Both the position numbers and the translations under genes were made by a program. The notes beneath the pieces were generated by a model, which was given only the letters and a program-made list of their open reading frames with translations, made no database searches and had not been told where the DNA came from. A stretch of 64,000 nucleotides of DNA, taken from assembly GCA_963782965.1 (NCBI GenBank), contig CAWALV010000006.1:1798001-1862000 (forward strand), given 5' to 3'. Below, piece by piece: positions 15,599 to 25,316 of this stretch (its first letter is position 1; each line of letters begins with the position of its first letter). This DNA is from CAWALV01 sp963782965. Its GTDB lineage: Bacteria > Actinomycetota > Actinomycetes > Acidothermales > Acidothermaceae.

Positions 15599-17728
15599 TT
15601 GATCCGCCACCGGATCATCGCCGCAATGGCGTTGATCGTCCTGCCGGCGGCCAGCGTGTGCGTCGCCTGCGGCGCTGCGACCACCTCACCCGCCGCACCC
15701 TTGCCTGCCGCTTCGACCGGGCAGCCGCAGCGGCTCTATGGCGCCGACCGGTACGCCACCGCCGCGGCCGTGGCGGTGGCCGGCCACCCGGGTGGGGTGC
15801 AGACCGCGGTGGTTGCCCGCGGCGACACCTTCCCCGACGCTCTCGCATCGGGCCCGCTCGCCGCACAGCTCCACGCAGCGCTGCTGTTGACGGCGCCAGA
15901 TGCCTTACCGGGGTCCACCGGCGCGGCGTTGCAGCAGCTCGGAGTCTCCTCGGTGGTCATCGTCGGCGGAACCTCGGCGGTGTCGTCGGCCGTGCAGGAT
16001 CAGCTGCAGACGCAGTACTCGGTCTCGCGCATCGCCGGCGCGGACCGGTACGCCACCGCCGCCGCGGTGGCACGAGCGGTCGTCTCGGCCGGCCCGATCC
16101 GCACAAGCAACGGCACCCCTGCCGCGTTCTTCGTCACCGGCCAGGACTTCCCCGACGCGATGGTGGCCGGGGCCGTCGCTGCCGAAGGCACTCCGGCACC
16201 GATCCTGCTCGTCGGGCGGGACGCCGTGACGTCGGCCACTGCCACCGCGATCGGTGGGCTGCACATCGGCGCCGGCTGGGTCGTCGGAGCGCAGGGCGCT
16301 GTATCGGCAACCACCCAGCTCTCCCTCGTATCGAGCGGGGTCCATGCGATCACCCGGCTGGGCGGCGTGAACCGGCAGGCGACCGCGGTGGCGGTCGCGC
16401 GGGAGTTCCATCCGACGGCGTCCCGCATGGTGATCGCGCGGGGTGACGATTTCGCCGATGCGCTGACCGCCGGCCCCTACGCCGCAGCGATGGGTGCGCC
16501 GGTGCTGCTCACCGCCGACCCGACCACGCTCGGCACCGACACGCTCGATGCGGTGCTCTCCACCGAGGTCGCCGCCGGCACTTCCCGCACGCTGACGATC
16601 GTGGGTGGCCCCGCCGCCGTCAGCTCGACGGTTGCCGCACGGGTGGGTGCCGCCGCGACCGGCGCTGCACCATCCGGTGATTGTGCGGCGAACACGTTCA
16701 CCGCGCTGTCCGCCGACCAACGCCTGGGCCAGCTCTTCGCCCTGGCCGTGCCGGCCACCAGCGGAGCTGATGCAACCACCCGCTCCGCCATCGCGAACCT
16801 GCACGTCGGGAACGTGTTCCTGGCCGGCCGAAGCAACGCCGGGGTGACCGCGACGCACAACCTCACCGGCGGCCTGCGCGCGTTGTTCACCGCTTCCGCC
16901 ACCGGCGGCGTGGCGCCTTACATCGCCACCGACCAGGAGGGCGGCCAGGTGCAGGTGCTGTCGGGTCCGGGCTTTTCGGCGATCCCCACGGCACTCGCGC
17001 AAGGGAGCCTGAGCGCCGCCACGCTGAACGCCGATGCGACCACCTGGGCCCGCCAGCTCGCCGCCGCCGGCGTGAACAGCAACTTCGCGCCGGTCGCCGG
17101 CACGGTCCCGCCCACCAACCCGACCGCGAACCAGCCGATCGGCAGGTACTACCGCGAGTACGGCTACACCCCGGGCGTGGTCGCGCCACATGTGGTGGCC
17201 TTCGCCCAAGGGATGGCGGCCGGCGGTATCGCCGCTACCGTCAAGCACTTCCCCGGTCTCGGCCGCGCCTCCGGTAACACCGACACGACCGCAGGAGTCA
17301 CCGACTCGGTGACGACCATCGCCGACCCCTACCTGCAGCCGTTCACCGACGCCATCCGCGCCGGCGCGCCGATGGTCATGATGTCGAGCGCGATCTACAC
17401 GAGGATCGACGCGAGCACGCTCGCGGCGTTCTCACCCGTCGTCGTCCGAGGATTGCTGCGCGGCATTCTCGGCTTCGGCGGCCTCGTCGTCTCCGACTCC
17501 CTCAACGCAGCGGCGCTGAACAGCACACCCATCGGCGAGCGAGGCAGCGACTTCATCGCCGCCGGCGGCGACCTTGCCCTCGTCACCGCCACGTCATCGG
17601 CGTCGGCGATGATCAACGGCCTCTACAACCGCGCGGCCGGCGACGGCATCTTCCGGACCATCGCCGACGCGGCGGCTCTGCATGTCTTGCGCGCCAAGGC
17701 AGCCGCCGGGCTCCTGCCCTGTAGCTAA
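15599..17728 (+). CDS. Cell-wall-binding repeat (CWB2) protein fused to a glycoside hydrolase family 3 domain
   Basis: The 709-residue exported protein has an N-terminal signal ending in VCVACG (possible lipobox Cys). Three CWB2 repeats follow (about 45-135, 140-235, 245-350; hallmarks RLYGADRYATAAAVA, RGDTFPDALASGPLA, SSVVIVGGTSAVSS). The last 340 residues form a GH3 domain of the beta-N-acetylhexosaminidase type: IATDQEGGQVQVL, IAATVKHFPGLGRA, FGGLVVSDSLNAA (nucleophile Asp). The third CWB2 unit runs directly into the GH3 domain. The predicted role is hydrolysis of GlcNAc-containing wall sugars while held on the envelope. TTG at 15599 is used; ATG at 15626 is an alternative. Confidence 0.85.
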   Translation: MIRHRIIAAMALIVLPAASVCVACGAATTSPAAPLPAASTGQPQRLYGADRYATAAAVAVAGHPGGVQTAVVARGDTFPDALASGPLAAQLHAALLLTAPDALPGSTGAALQQLGVSSVVIVGGTSAVSSAVQDQLQTQYSVSRIAGADRYATAAAVARAVVSAGPIRTSNGTPAAFFVTGQDFPDAMVAGAVAAEGTPAPILLVGRDAVTSATATAIGGLHIGAGWVVGAQGAVSATTQLSLVSSGVHAITRLGGVNRQATAVAVAREFHPTASRMVIARGDDFADALTAGPYAAAMGAPVLLTADPTTLGTDTLDAVLSTEVAAGTSRTLTIVGGPAAVSSTVAARVGAAATGAAPSGDCAANTFTALSADQRLGQLFALAVPATSGADATTRSAIANLHVGNVFLAGRSNAGVTATHNLTGGLRALFTASATGGVAPYIATDQEGGQVQVLSGPGFSAIPTALAQGSLSAATLNADATTWARQLAAAGVNSNFAPVAGTVPPTNPTANQPIGRYYREYGYTPGVVAPHVVAFAQGMAAGGIAATVKHFPGLGRASGNTDTTAGVTDSVTTIADPYLQPFTDAIRAGAPMVMMSSAIYTRIDASTLAAFSPVVVRGLLRGILGFGGLVVSDSLNAAALNSTPIGERGSDFIAAGGDLALVTATSSASAMINGLYNRAAGDGIFRTIADAAALHVLRAKAAAGLLPCS

Positions 17729-17806
17729 CGCTTACATCTCAAAGCAAGGAACCGTACCTGTCGCGCGCGTGGACACGGACAACAGCGATCACTTCCCCCT
17801 TCACAA

Positions 17807-17864
17807 CGATCGAGGGGTTTGGCTGCCAAATCGCGTCGCGATGCAGCCACAATCCTTCACTCGG
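17807..17864. repeat. Dispersed palindromic element, copy A
   Basis: Imperfect hairpin with arms GGGGTTTGGCTGC and GCAGCCACAATCCTTCACT around an inner palindrome ATCGCG-T-CGCGAT. It lies between the convergent CWB2-GH3 gene and the membrane protein gene ending at 17874, so it could serve as a terminator for both. Confidence 0.8.
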
Positions 17865-17873
17865 CGCGCCGAG

Positions 17874-18581
17874 CTACGAGCAACCGTTGCCTACCGCCCA
17901 GTACCAACCGCCGCCCAGCGAACGGCAGGCGTACAAGGGATCGCCGTGCATGTCCCACTCACCGTTGACCGGGTTGCCCGAGAACCAGACATAGCCGGCG
18001 CCTCCGTCGACGAGCTTGAAAGCGCGCGGCAGCAGCATGCCTTGCGGATCCACGCAACTGCCGTAAAGGGTGAAGCGGCCGTCGACGGACAGATAACGAG
18101 CCGAGCCAAGCGGCTGATCGTCGAAATAACCGCCACACGGGAGCCGGCCGTCACGTGCCAGTTCGGCGATGTGCTCGAACTCTGCATGATGTATCAGAAA
18201 GAACCCGCGTATGCCGATGCTCGACCAGTCGACGGTGACCGCGCTCACGCTCATTGCGGTCACGAGCGTGACAGCGAAGCCGGCTCGCCGCCAGCGGCGC
18301 CGGATGAGCTCTCGCCCGATCAGCGCAAGACCGCAGCCGCCGAACACGAGCAGATCGAGAAGGAGCACTGGCGCGGCGAGGAACGGGTCCGTTACGAAGG
18401 AGGCGATCCAGTCCACGGCCGGCCACAGGATCGCGGCACCGACGGGCAGTACCCAACTGAGCGCAACCACCCACCACAATCCGCCCTTGCGTACAAATTT
18501 CCATATTCGAGACCACAGCGACAATGCCGAGGCGACAGCAGCGCTGATGCTCTGCTGCGCCGACGACGCAAGCACGCTCAC
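17874..18581 (-). CDS. Membrane protein with extracytoplasmic Cys-containing C-terminal domain, unknown function
   Basis: The 235-residue product has three predicted transmembrane helices in the first half (about 36-58, 65-85 and 100-120; LWWVVALSWVLPVGAAILW, FLAAPVLLLDLLVFGGCGLA, AGFAVTLVTAMSVSAVTV). A 110-residue domain follows with GRLPCGGYFDD, LYGSCVDPQG, LYACRSLGG and a terminal GNGCS. The spaced Cys suggest disulfides outside the cell. No family is recognised. Confidence 0.68.
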   Translation of the reverse strand: MSVLASSAQQSISAAVASALSLWSRIWKFVRKGGLWWVVALSWVLPVGAAILWPAVDWIASFVTDPFLAAPVLLLDLLVFGGCGLALIGRELIRRRWRRAGFAVTLVTAMSVSAVTVDWSSIGIRGFFLIHHAEFEHIAELARDGRLPCGGYFDDQPLGSARYLSVDGRFTLYGSCVDPQGMLLPRAFKLVDGGAGYVWFSGNPVNGEWDMHGDPLYACRSLGGGWYWAVGNGCS

Positions 18582-18705
18582 GTGGGAAAGCGTCGCACAG
18601 CGTGACGGGCCCTATTGCCATAACGACGATCACAGCGAACTGATAACGCGTTGAGGAAATCAGGCGGCCCCGTCCTGACACGTCTGCAAGCCAGCCTGTC
18701 CTCCA

Positions 18706-18758
18706 TCGATCGAAGGGTTTTGGCTGCCAAATCGCGAGGCAGCCACAACCCTTCACGC
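18706..18758. repeat. Dispersed palindromic element, copy B
   Basis: Arms CGAAGGGTTTTGGCTGCC and GGCAGCCACAACCCTTCAC flank a 9-nt loop (AAATCGCGA). The arms pair over about 18 bp with few mismatches. It lies about 110 bp beyond the 3' end of the minus-strand gene that stops at 18866. Confidence 0.85.
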
Positions 18759-18865
18759 GGCAGGCCGCCGGGCAGGAAATGCAGACCGGCCGGGAGTGCA
18801 ACCCCGGCGCGCCTCGCAACGGCTGCGCTGCCCGTAGCGCGATCCGGATCTGCATGATTGCTGCC

Positions 18866-19423
18866 TCAGCGTTCGTCGAGGGTGGCCAGCACTCGGGCCG
18901 CGACCGCATCCTGGAGCTGCGGGTCTGCGGCGGAGGCACCGGGCGCTGATCCCTGCTTCGCGACGACGCTTATCACGTACGACCCAATCACGACAGTCAG
19001 CCCCGAGAGGGGGCTGAGAACCGCATCGTGGCCGTGGAAACTCGCGGGGACCTCTGACGAGTCACTGCGCACGATCAAGGACAGCATTGTGCCTGGGTCG
19101 GGGACACTCATCACAGTGACGATGACCATGCGCGTCGCTGCGCCGACGGCCTGCGGCCGCAGCAGGCACTCCACCGAGGCCGGCGTGGTCGGCTGAGCCG
19201 ATAGCTCAACGCTCGGTTCGCTCGGCATACCGCCGAACTGCTGCACCGACACGGCGACTCCGTCACATATCTGTGACGCCAAGTCGGTCGGGATCGGCTC
19301 GCCGACCGCCAGCACGGGTGAGGCGGTTTGCGTCCGCCCGTCACGCGGCGTCGCCGCAACCTGGCACGCCGCCGCACTCGCTGAGACGACGCATGTCACT
19401 ACCCCAGTCATCACCCGACGCAT
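18866..19423 (-). CDS. Small secreted lipoprotein, unknown function
   Basis: The 185-residue product has a short signal with a lipobox-like SAAACQ (Cys20). The mature part of about 165 residues includes ICDGVAVSVQQFGG, VECLLRPQA and SYVISVVAKQG. The overall size and pattern resemble small actinobacterial lipoproteins of the LpqN or DUF3558 type, but motifs are too weak to assign. No strong SD precedes the ATG. No gene for a partner is adjacent. Confidence 0.65.
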   Translation of the reverse strand: MRRVMTGVVTCVVSASAAACQVAATPRDGRTQTASPVLAVGEPIPTDLASQICDGVAVSVQQFGGMPSEPSVELSAQPTTPASVECLLRPQAVGAATRMVIVTVMSVPDPGTMLSLIVRSDSSEVPASFHGHDAVLSPLSGLTVVIGSYVISVVAKQGSAPGASAADPQLQDAVAARVLATLDER

Positions 19424-19694
19424 GGAAACACCATCGACCGATCACGAAGGTATCTTCACAATCCGCGCCCGCCGAGGCGGCTGCATGAACCGGTTGGCAG
19501 GGATTACCCCACGGTTGCGGCTTCGCGCTACATGCCGGCTACTGCACTCTCGGCCTGGACGACGAGGTGGACGTCTTCGAAGCCCGACCCTGATTCCGTG
19601 CCCCGCGGACGGCGGGCGGCTGGCCACGTCGGCAGCTCGCCGTCCAACGGAGATTTCGTCACAACGAACGCGGGGCGCAGCGCCGCACGCTGCC

Positions 19695-20756
19695 TTACGC
19701 CCGCGCTTGGTAGACGACGTTCAGCGGTGTCTCCGCGATCCGCTGGAAGCTGCCGAACCCGGCGTCCTGAAACACTTTCCTGGTGCGTGCTTCGCCGAAT
19801 TGCGCGCCGAAGCCGGGGCCGCCGTCGCTGATCGAGCACGGAACGCAGGCGATGGTCGACGCGCCGTAGGTCATCCGCCCCAGCGGGTTGAGGTTGTCCT
19901 CGAGGGCGTCGCCCGCAAGCGGCTCGACGAGCATCACCCAGCCGCCGTCGGCCAACGCGGCCCGTGCGGCACGCGTCGTCCCCACGGGATCGGCCGTGTC
20001 GTGCCAGCAGTCGAAGAACGTGATGAGGTCGTATCGGCCGCTGATCTTGGCGGCGTCGGCGACCTCGAAGTTCACCCGGTCGGAGACCCGAGCGCGCTTG
20101 GCGGCGTCGCGTGCCGCCTGCACCGACGGCTCGTGGTAGTCGTAGCCGACGAAGGTCGACGCCGGGTACGCCGATGCCATCACGATCGTCGAGGTGCCGT
20201 AGCCGCAACCGACGTCGGCAACCCGGGCACCTGCGCGCAGTTTCTCGTCAAGACCGTCGGCGGCCGGTATCCACTCCTGCACGAGGTGATTGCGATATCC
20301 GGGGCCGAACAGGCGCTCGACGGAGGGGAAGAGCGTGTGGTGATGGTCGCCCCACGCGAGCCCGGTGCCGGTGCGGAAGGCGTCGAGTTCCTTGGTGATG
20401 CTCTGGTAGGCCGCCGCGACGAAGTCGAAGCCACCCTGCAGGAGCACCGGGCTCGACTCCCCGGCAAGCGCGAGCGCGTGCTCGGGCGGCAGCCGGAAGC
20501 AGCCGGTGCTCGGGTCGTAGGTGACGTAGCCGCCGGCGGCCTGATTGGCCAGCCATTCCTGCACCAACCGCTCGTTGGTCTCCGTCCGGCGCGCCAACTC
20601 CCCGGCCGTCACCGGCTCGCCGTCGGCCATCCCCTCATACAGCCCGAGCTTGTCGCCGAGGTGGGTGAGCAGCACACCCAACGCTGCGCCCACGTCGCCG
20701 ACCACCCGGCCGACGAACTCCTCGAGCCTTGCTTCGTCGATCGTTGCCGTGGTCAT
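19695..20756 (-). CDS. SAM-dependent methyltransferase with N-terminal winged-helix domain
   Basis: The 353-residue protein starts with a helical winged-helix domain (about 1-90; LGLYEGMADGEPVTAGELAR, TETNERLVQEWLANQAAGGY), followed by a Rossmann domain with motif I ARVADVGCGYGTSTI, acidic strand-2 end FVGYDYHEP and ITFFDCWHDTAD. This resembles the Rv2258c-like methyltransferases of actinobacteria. The ATG at 20756 has GGGAGG 5 nt upstream; the ORF stays open to 20840 but without signals. A TPR-LuxR regulator lies upstream on the same strand, about 170 bp away. The substrate is unknown. Confidence 0.83.
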   Translation of the reverse strand: MTTATIDEARLEEFVGRVVGDVGAALGVLLTHLGDKLGLYEGMADGEPVTAGELARRTETNERLVQEWLANQAAGGYVTYDPSTGCFRLPPEHALALAGESSPVLLQGGFDFVAAAYQSITKELDAFRTGTGLAWGDHHHTLFPSVERLFGPGYRNHLVQEWIPAADGLDEKLRAGARVADVGCGYGTSTIVMASAYPASTFVGYDYHEPSVQAARDAAKRARVSDRVNFEVADAAKISGRYDLITFFDCWHDTADPVGTTRAARAALADGGWVMLVEPLAGDALEDNLNPLGRMTYGASTIACVPCSISDGGPGFGAQFGEARTRKVFQDAGFGSFQRIAETPLNVVYQARA

Positions 20757-20929
20757 CGCGGCCTCCCTTCCGAGCCGGCGGTCGCCGGCATGCCGTTGCG
20801 GTGTCCACGACATGCTCACGGGGAGGCAGCGGCGCGACATCGGTCAACACCCTCAATCCCCGGCGCATCGCAGGGTCTTGGACGACGAGAGCCGACGAGG
20901 GTGCCGAGCGGTGCGGGGGCGTGGCGGCG

Positions 20930-22597
20930 CTACCCGCCGTCCGCGCGACGACGGACGGCGTATGCAGCGGCCTCGGCGCGACTGTCGATGCCGAGCTTGG
21001 TGAAGAGGCCGCGCACGTGGTGCTCGACGGTCTTGCGGCTCAAGAACAACCGCTGCGCGATCGCGTTGTTCGACAGGCCTTCGCTCAACAACCGAAGCAC
21101 TTCCTCCTCGCGCGCAGTGAGGTCGGGTGCGGCGCTCGGCTTGCGCCGGGTTGCCCTTACGCCGAGGTCGCGCAGGAACGCCGCTGCCTCGTCGCCGTCG
21201 GCCGCAGCTCCGAGTTCGTCGAAGGTCGCGAGTGCTGCCCGCGCCTCCGCGATGCTGCTCGCCGGATCGCTGTCGCGCGCGGCGTGAGCGAGGAGCAAGT
21301 GCGTGCGCGCCGCGTCGAATGGCATGCCGATCCGGACAAAGATGTCCAATGCTCGAGCCAGTGAGACCGCTGCGGCTTGCGGCTCCCCCACCGCAAGCTC
21401 GACCCGCCCGCTCGCTCGCTGGCCGTGCGCGACCATCACCCGGCAGCCGGTGCTCTCGCCGGCCTCCGCCAGCTCGTGCGCACGGTCGGCCGCCGCATGG
21501 AGGTCACCGAGGGCGATGTCGGCTTCGACGGCGAGTTCGCGCAGCGGGGCCGCTTCGACGTTTTCCGGACCGCATGCCTCGAGCCGCCGTCGCAACAGCG
21601 TCGCGGCGACGCCCTCTTCGCCCCGCCGCAGGTACAGCTGCGCCCGCGGAAACACACACGCCGGATGGTCCTCGAAGCCGGTGAGCAACTCCGCCGCCTC
21701 GGCCAACCGGCCTTGCGCGACACGCAGTTCGGCGAGCTTGGCCAGCGCCTCGCCCGCAACGAACGGTTCGCCCGTGCGGCCCATGTCGAGTGCGGCCCGC
21801 AGCTCTTGCTCGGCTTGCGCCCAGCGCCCCTGGCACACCAGCAGGCACCCGTAGTGCGTGCGGCAGGTGGTGTAGAGATGCAGGTTGCCGTAACGGCGGG
21901 TGAAGCCGTCGGCTGCGCGGATCCACTGGGTGGCCCGCTCGACCTCGAGCACCCGCGTGCACGAGGTGATGGAGCGACAGCCGGTGAACACCACAGTTTG
22001 CAGCCGTCGTCCTTCGCCTGCGAGTGCACCTGCCATCGCCTCATCGATCAGCGCTACGCCATCGGCCACCCGGCCGCTTTGCAAGAGCGTGTATCCAAGC
22101 TCGCTCAGTGCACAGAGCTCGAGGTCGGGATCGCTGATCGCGCGGGCGGTCTCCAACGCCTCGGTGGCGTGCGCCTCGGCGTTGCGTACGTCGGCAGCGT
22201 CGTCGGCTGCGTCGTTGGCTGCGGCGGCCCGGCACAGCGCCACCCAGCCGCGCATCGGCTCGAGGTCGAACTGGTCGACCAAGCGCGCCAACCGCCCCAG
22301 CCAGCCGTGGGCGGCCGCTCGGTTGCCGAGACTGCTGCCGTACTGGAAGAACAGCTCGATCGCCGCGACTGCCGCGAGCATGGCATCGGGACGCCGGCGA
22401 TACGCGGCATAGGCGCGTTCCTGCGCCGCCACTGCCTCGTGCGTCTCCCCCGCCCACCACAACGCCGTCCCCAAGCCGGCAAGTGCTTCGGGCGATTCCT
22501 GTTCTGCAAGGGCGGACTCGAAGGCCGTTTTGGCGGCACCCCAATCACCGGCCGCGAGGGCGGCCGTCGCCTGCTGCATGGACTGTTGTGTGTCCAC
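20930..22597 (-). CDS. TPR-rich transcriptional regulator with C-terminal LuxR-type HTH
   Basis: The 555-residue product is built of helical TPR-like pairs over about residues 1-480 (AAGDWGAAKTAFESALAEQ, ALAGLGTALWWAGETHEAVA and others). It ends in a LuxR HTH (LTAREEEVLRLLSEGLSNNA, then LFLSRKTVEHHVRGLFTKLG). No ATPase (Walker A) domain is present, so it is a shortened relative of LAL/MalT regulators. GTG at 22597 lies behind GGGTGG; an ATG six codons later is also possible. It sits between a broken MFS pump and a methyltransferase on the same strand and could control either; this is inference. Confidence 0.85.
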   Translation of the reverse strand: MDTQQSMQQATAALAAGDWGAAKTAFESALAEQESPEALAGLGTALWWAGETHEAVAAQERAYAAYRRRPDAMLAAVAAIELFFQYGSSLGNRAAAHGWLGRLARLVDQFDLEPMRGWVALCRAAAANDAADDAADVRNAEAHATEALETARAISDPDLELCALSELGYTLLQSGRVADGVALIDEAMAGALAGEGRRLQTVVFTGCRSITSCTRVLEVERATQWIRAADGFTRRYGNLHLYTTCRTHYGCLLVCQGRWAQAEQELRAALDMGRTGEPFVAGEALAKLAELRVAQGRLAEAAELLTGFEDHPACVFPRAQLYLRRGEEGVAATLLRRRLEACGPENVEAAPLRELAVEADIALGDLHAAADRAHELAEAGESTGCRVMVAHGQRASGRVELAVGEPQAAAVSLARALDIFVRIGMPFDAARTHLLLAHAARDSDPASSIAEARAALATFDELGAAADGDEAAAFLRDLGVRATRRKPSAAPDLTAREEEVLRLLSEGLSNNAIAQRLFLSRKTVEHHVRGLFTKLGIDSRAEAAAYAVRRRADGG

Positions 22598-22697
22598 CGA
22601 GCCACCCTACGACCGCCTGCAGGCACGGCAGTAGCCCGCGGCGTGGAAGACACGCGCGCCGCGGGCCGCACGAAGCTCGCCCCGCTCCTGCCGTGTG

Positions 22698-24168
22698 TCA
22701 CGGCATGAGCTGGACAGCCTGCCGCGGGCTGATCCGCGCCGCGCTCACTCCGGCGACCGCGGCGATCGCCGCAAGCGCCCACCACAAGTGCTCGAATCCC
22801 GAGTGCATGGCGGCATACGTCGTGGGGCTGCCGAGCACGGCGACGAGCACGCTGACTCCGACCGCCATGCCGATCTGCTGGTTCATCGTGACGACGCCAC
22901 TGCCGGTCGCGGCATCCTCGGGAGGCAAGTCGGACGTCGCGCAGGCCACCATGGCCGGCAACGCCAACCCGACCCCCGCCGCTTCGACGAGCCAGAACGG
23001 AAGGAAGCCCGAAGCGTACGACGGCGTCGCGGTGAGATTGACGGCGAGGAGGAACGAGCCCACACCGAGCAAGGCGCAACCGATGCCGACGACGAATCCG
23101 ATGCGCACCCGGCGGATCAACCGCTGGGCGATCGCGGTGAACAACGGAACGACGAGCGGGCCGGGCGTGATCGCAAGACCGGTGCGCAGCGGCGAGTAGC
23201 CCCACACCTGCTGCAACCACAACATGGCAGCGAGCAGGTTGGCGCCGAAGCTGATCCCGAACACCAGCACCGTGACGTTCGACCGGACGAAGCTGCGCAC
23301 CCGCAGTAACCCTGGCGCAATGACCGGCGAGACGTGCCGTCGCGATTGCGCCACGAAACCGGCCAGGCCGAGTGCGGTCGCGAGCCACGCGACGTCCGTC
23401 TTGGGATTTGCCCAGCCCCAATCCGAAGCCTTCACCAGGGCAAGTGAGAGGCCGCCAACGGTCACGGCGAGCAGGATGGCGCCGAGGAAGTCCGGCAGCC
23501 TGGTCACCGACTCGTCGCGCGACTGCGGCACCCACCGGATCGTCGCGAGCGCGGCCAACACACCGACGGGCAGGTTGATCAGGAAAATCCAGCGCCAGCT
23601 GGCCTCCACCAGCAGGCCGCCGAGCGCCGGCCCGAACGTGGCCGCGATGGCGCCCGACGCGACCCAGATCGCCACCGAGCGAACCCGATGCTCGGGGGCG
23701 CGACGCTGGCGACGACCTGGCCGAGGCTCGCCGGGAGTGAGCACGGCCGCCCCCACGGCCTGCGCGATGCGGAAGCCGACCAGCCACCACACGCCGCTAC
23801 TCGCCGGCACAGGCAACGCTGGCCGCGGTGAAGATGCCGAGCCCGAGGAGCAGCCCGGTTCGGCGGCCGTACCGGTCCGCGAGCCGCCCGGCCGGAACGA
23901 GCAGCGCCGCGTAGACGACGATGTAGCCGTTGAGCACCCACGACAGCTGCGAGAGCGAGCTGCCGGCAAAGCTCTTCTCGATCGAGGGGAACGCGACGTT
24001 GACGACCATCAGGTCGAGCGCCGCCATGAACTGAGCGAAGCAGAGGACGACGAGCACTCGGGTGCTCGAGCGGCGGTGCTCCCGGTGATCCCGGTGATCC
24101 CCGCGATCGGTGCGCGCGGCTGCGAACACGTCTCGCGACGCGGAAACGGGTCTTGCGGCGGTGGTCAT
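22698..24168 (-). pseudogene. MFS drug-efflux transporter (DHA2 family), disrupted by three frameshifts
   Basis: Translation from ATG 24168 (AGGAG 7 nt upstream) gives a DHA2 N-terminus (VLCFAQFMAALDLMVVNVAF, GRLADRYGRRTGLLLGLG) that stops at 23797. The family sequence resumes in a second frame (SSGVWWLVGFRIAQAVGAA), moves to a third for ASLGQVVASVAP, then returns to the second and continues cleanly to the stop at 22698 (about 490 codons in all). The shifts are one extra base near 23804 (CC), one extra in 23733-23735 (GGG) and one missing in 23694-23698 (GGGGG). All fall within 115 bp and in or beside short G/C runs. It is either a recent pseudogene or carries sequencing errors. It is divergent from the VOC gene. 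Confidence 0.85.
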
Positions 24169-24417
24169 GTCGGTTCTCCTGGGTCTGCGGCGGTGTCGTT
24201 GTCGGCCGTGTCGTTGTGGTTGCGACCCAGCTTCGAAGACCGGCCGCGGCGCGGCATCGGGCAGCACCCTCATCCCGTGGCGCATTCGGTCGCCTCGACC
24301 GCTCAGCGCCAAGGCCGGGCGCACCGGTCGAGCGCTGTCACGTGCATCGTCGTTTTGTCGGGAGAGGCCATTACGGTGTGCGGCACCAGGCAGGACCAAA
24401 CGATCGAAGGAGCTGCC

Positions 24418-25290
24418 ATGCCTGAGCGAGATGGATACATCCCTGGCGTGCCCTGCTGGGTCGACTCCGCGCATCCCGACCCGGTCGCCGCAGCGCGGTT
24501 CTACGGCGGGTTGTTCGGCTGGGAGCTGGAGGACGCGATGCCACCGGGGTCGGCGGGCCAGTACCTGATGGCCCGGATCCGCGGCGGTGACGTGGCGGCG
24601 ATCTCATCCATTCCCGAGGGAGCGCCCGCACGTGCAGCGTGGAGCACCTACATCTGGGTCGACAGCGCCGACGAGACAGCAGCACGGGCCCGCGCGGCAG
24701 GCGGAAGCGTACTCAGCGAGCCGTTCGACGTGATGGATGCCGGCCGAATGGCGGTGCTCGCCGACACCGAGGGCGCCGAGTTCTGCGTGTGGCAAGCCGG
24801 GCAGCACAAGGGAGCGCGGATCGTCAACGAGCCCGGCTCGCTGAACTTCAACGTCCTTCGCACCCGCGATCGCGATGCGGCCGCGCGCTTCTACGGCGCC
24901 GTTTTCGGCTGGACGACGCTCGACCTCGGCACCGGCGAGTACTGGACCATGACGGCGTACGGCGACTACCTCGAGAAGCTGACGCCCGGGGTCCGCGAGC
25001 AGGCGGCGGCGTTCGGCGCCCCCGGCTTCGCCGACGTGGTCGCGGCAATCACGCCGATCACCGGTGATGGCCTGCCCGGGGGCAATGACCCGCAGTGGCA
25101 TGTCGTCTTCGCAACCGCCGATGCCAGCGCGACGGCGGCAAGGGCGGCGGAGCTCGGCGGCACCGTGATTTCGGCGCCGATCGACGCGCCCTACTCCCGG
25201 GCAACCGTGCTTCGCGACCCGCAGGGAGCAATCTTCACCGCCACCCAGTTCGTGGTCGAAAACAAGGATGTCGGTCGCGGGGCTCCATGA
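24418..25290 (+). CDS. Two-domain VOC (glyoxalase/bleomycin-resistance fold) protein
   Basis: The 290-residue protein contains two VOC modules (about 8-130 and 143-280), each with the paired beta-alpha-beta-beta-beta pattern (AARFYGGLFGWELED and AARFYGAVFGWTTLD; AVLADTEGAEFCVW and TVLRDPQGAIFTATQ). Such proteins act as metal-dependent lyases, dioxygenases or antibiotic-binding proteins; which applies here is not visible. The ATG follows AAGGAG at 5 nt. It is divergent from the broken MFS pump and the 250-bp intergenic region likely holds both promoters. Confidence 0.85.
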   Translation: MPERDGYIPGVPCWVDSAHPDPVAAARFYGGLFGWELEDAMPPGSAGQYLMARIRGGDVAAISSIPEGAPARAAWSTYIWVDSADETAARARAAGGSVLSEPFDVMDAGRMAVLADTEGAEFCVWQAGQHKGARIVNEPGSLNFNVLRTRDRDAAARFYGAVFGWTTLDLGTGEYWTMTAYGDYLEKLTPGVREQAAAFGAPGFADVVAAITPITGDGLPGGNDPQWHVVFATADASATAARAAELGGTVISAPIDAPYSRATVLRDPQGAIFTATQFVVENKDVGRGAP

Positions 25291-25316
25291 GGAGTGGATA
25301 GCGCTCGGCAGCCCGC

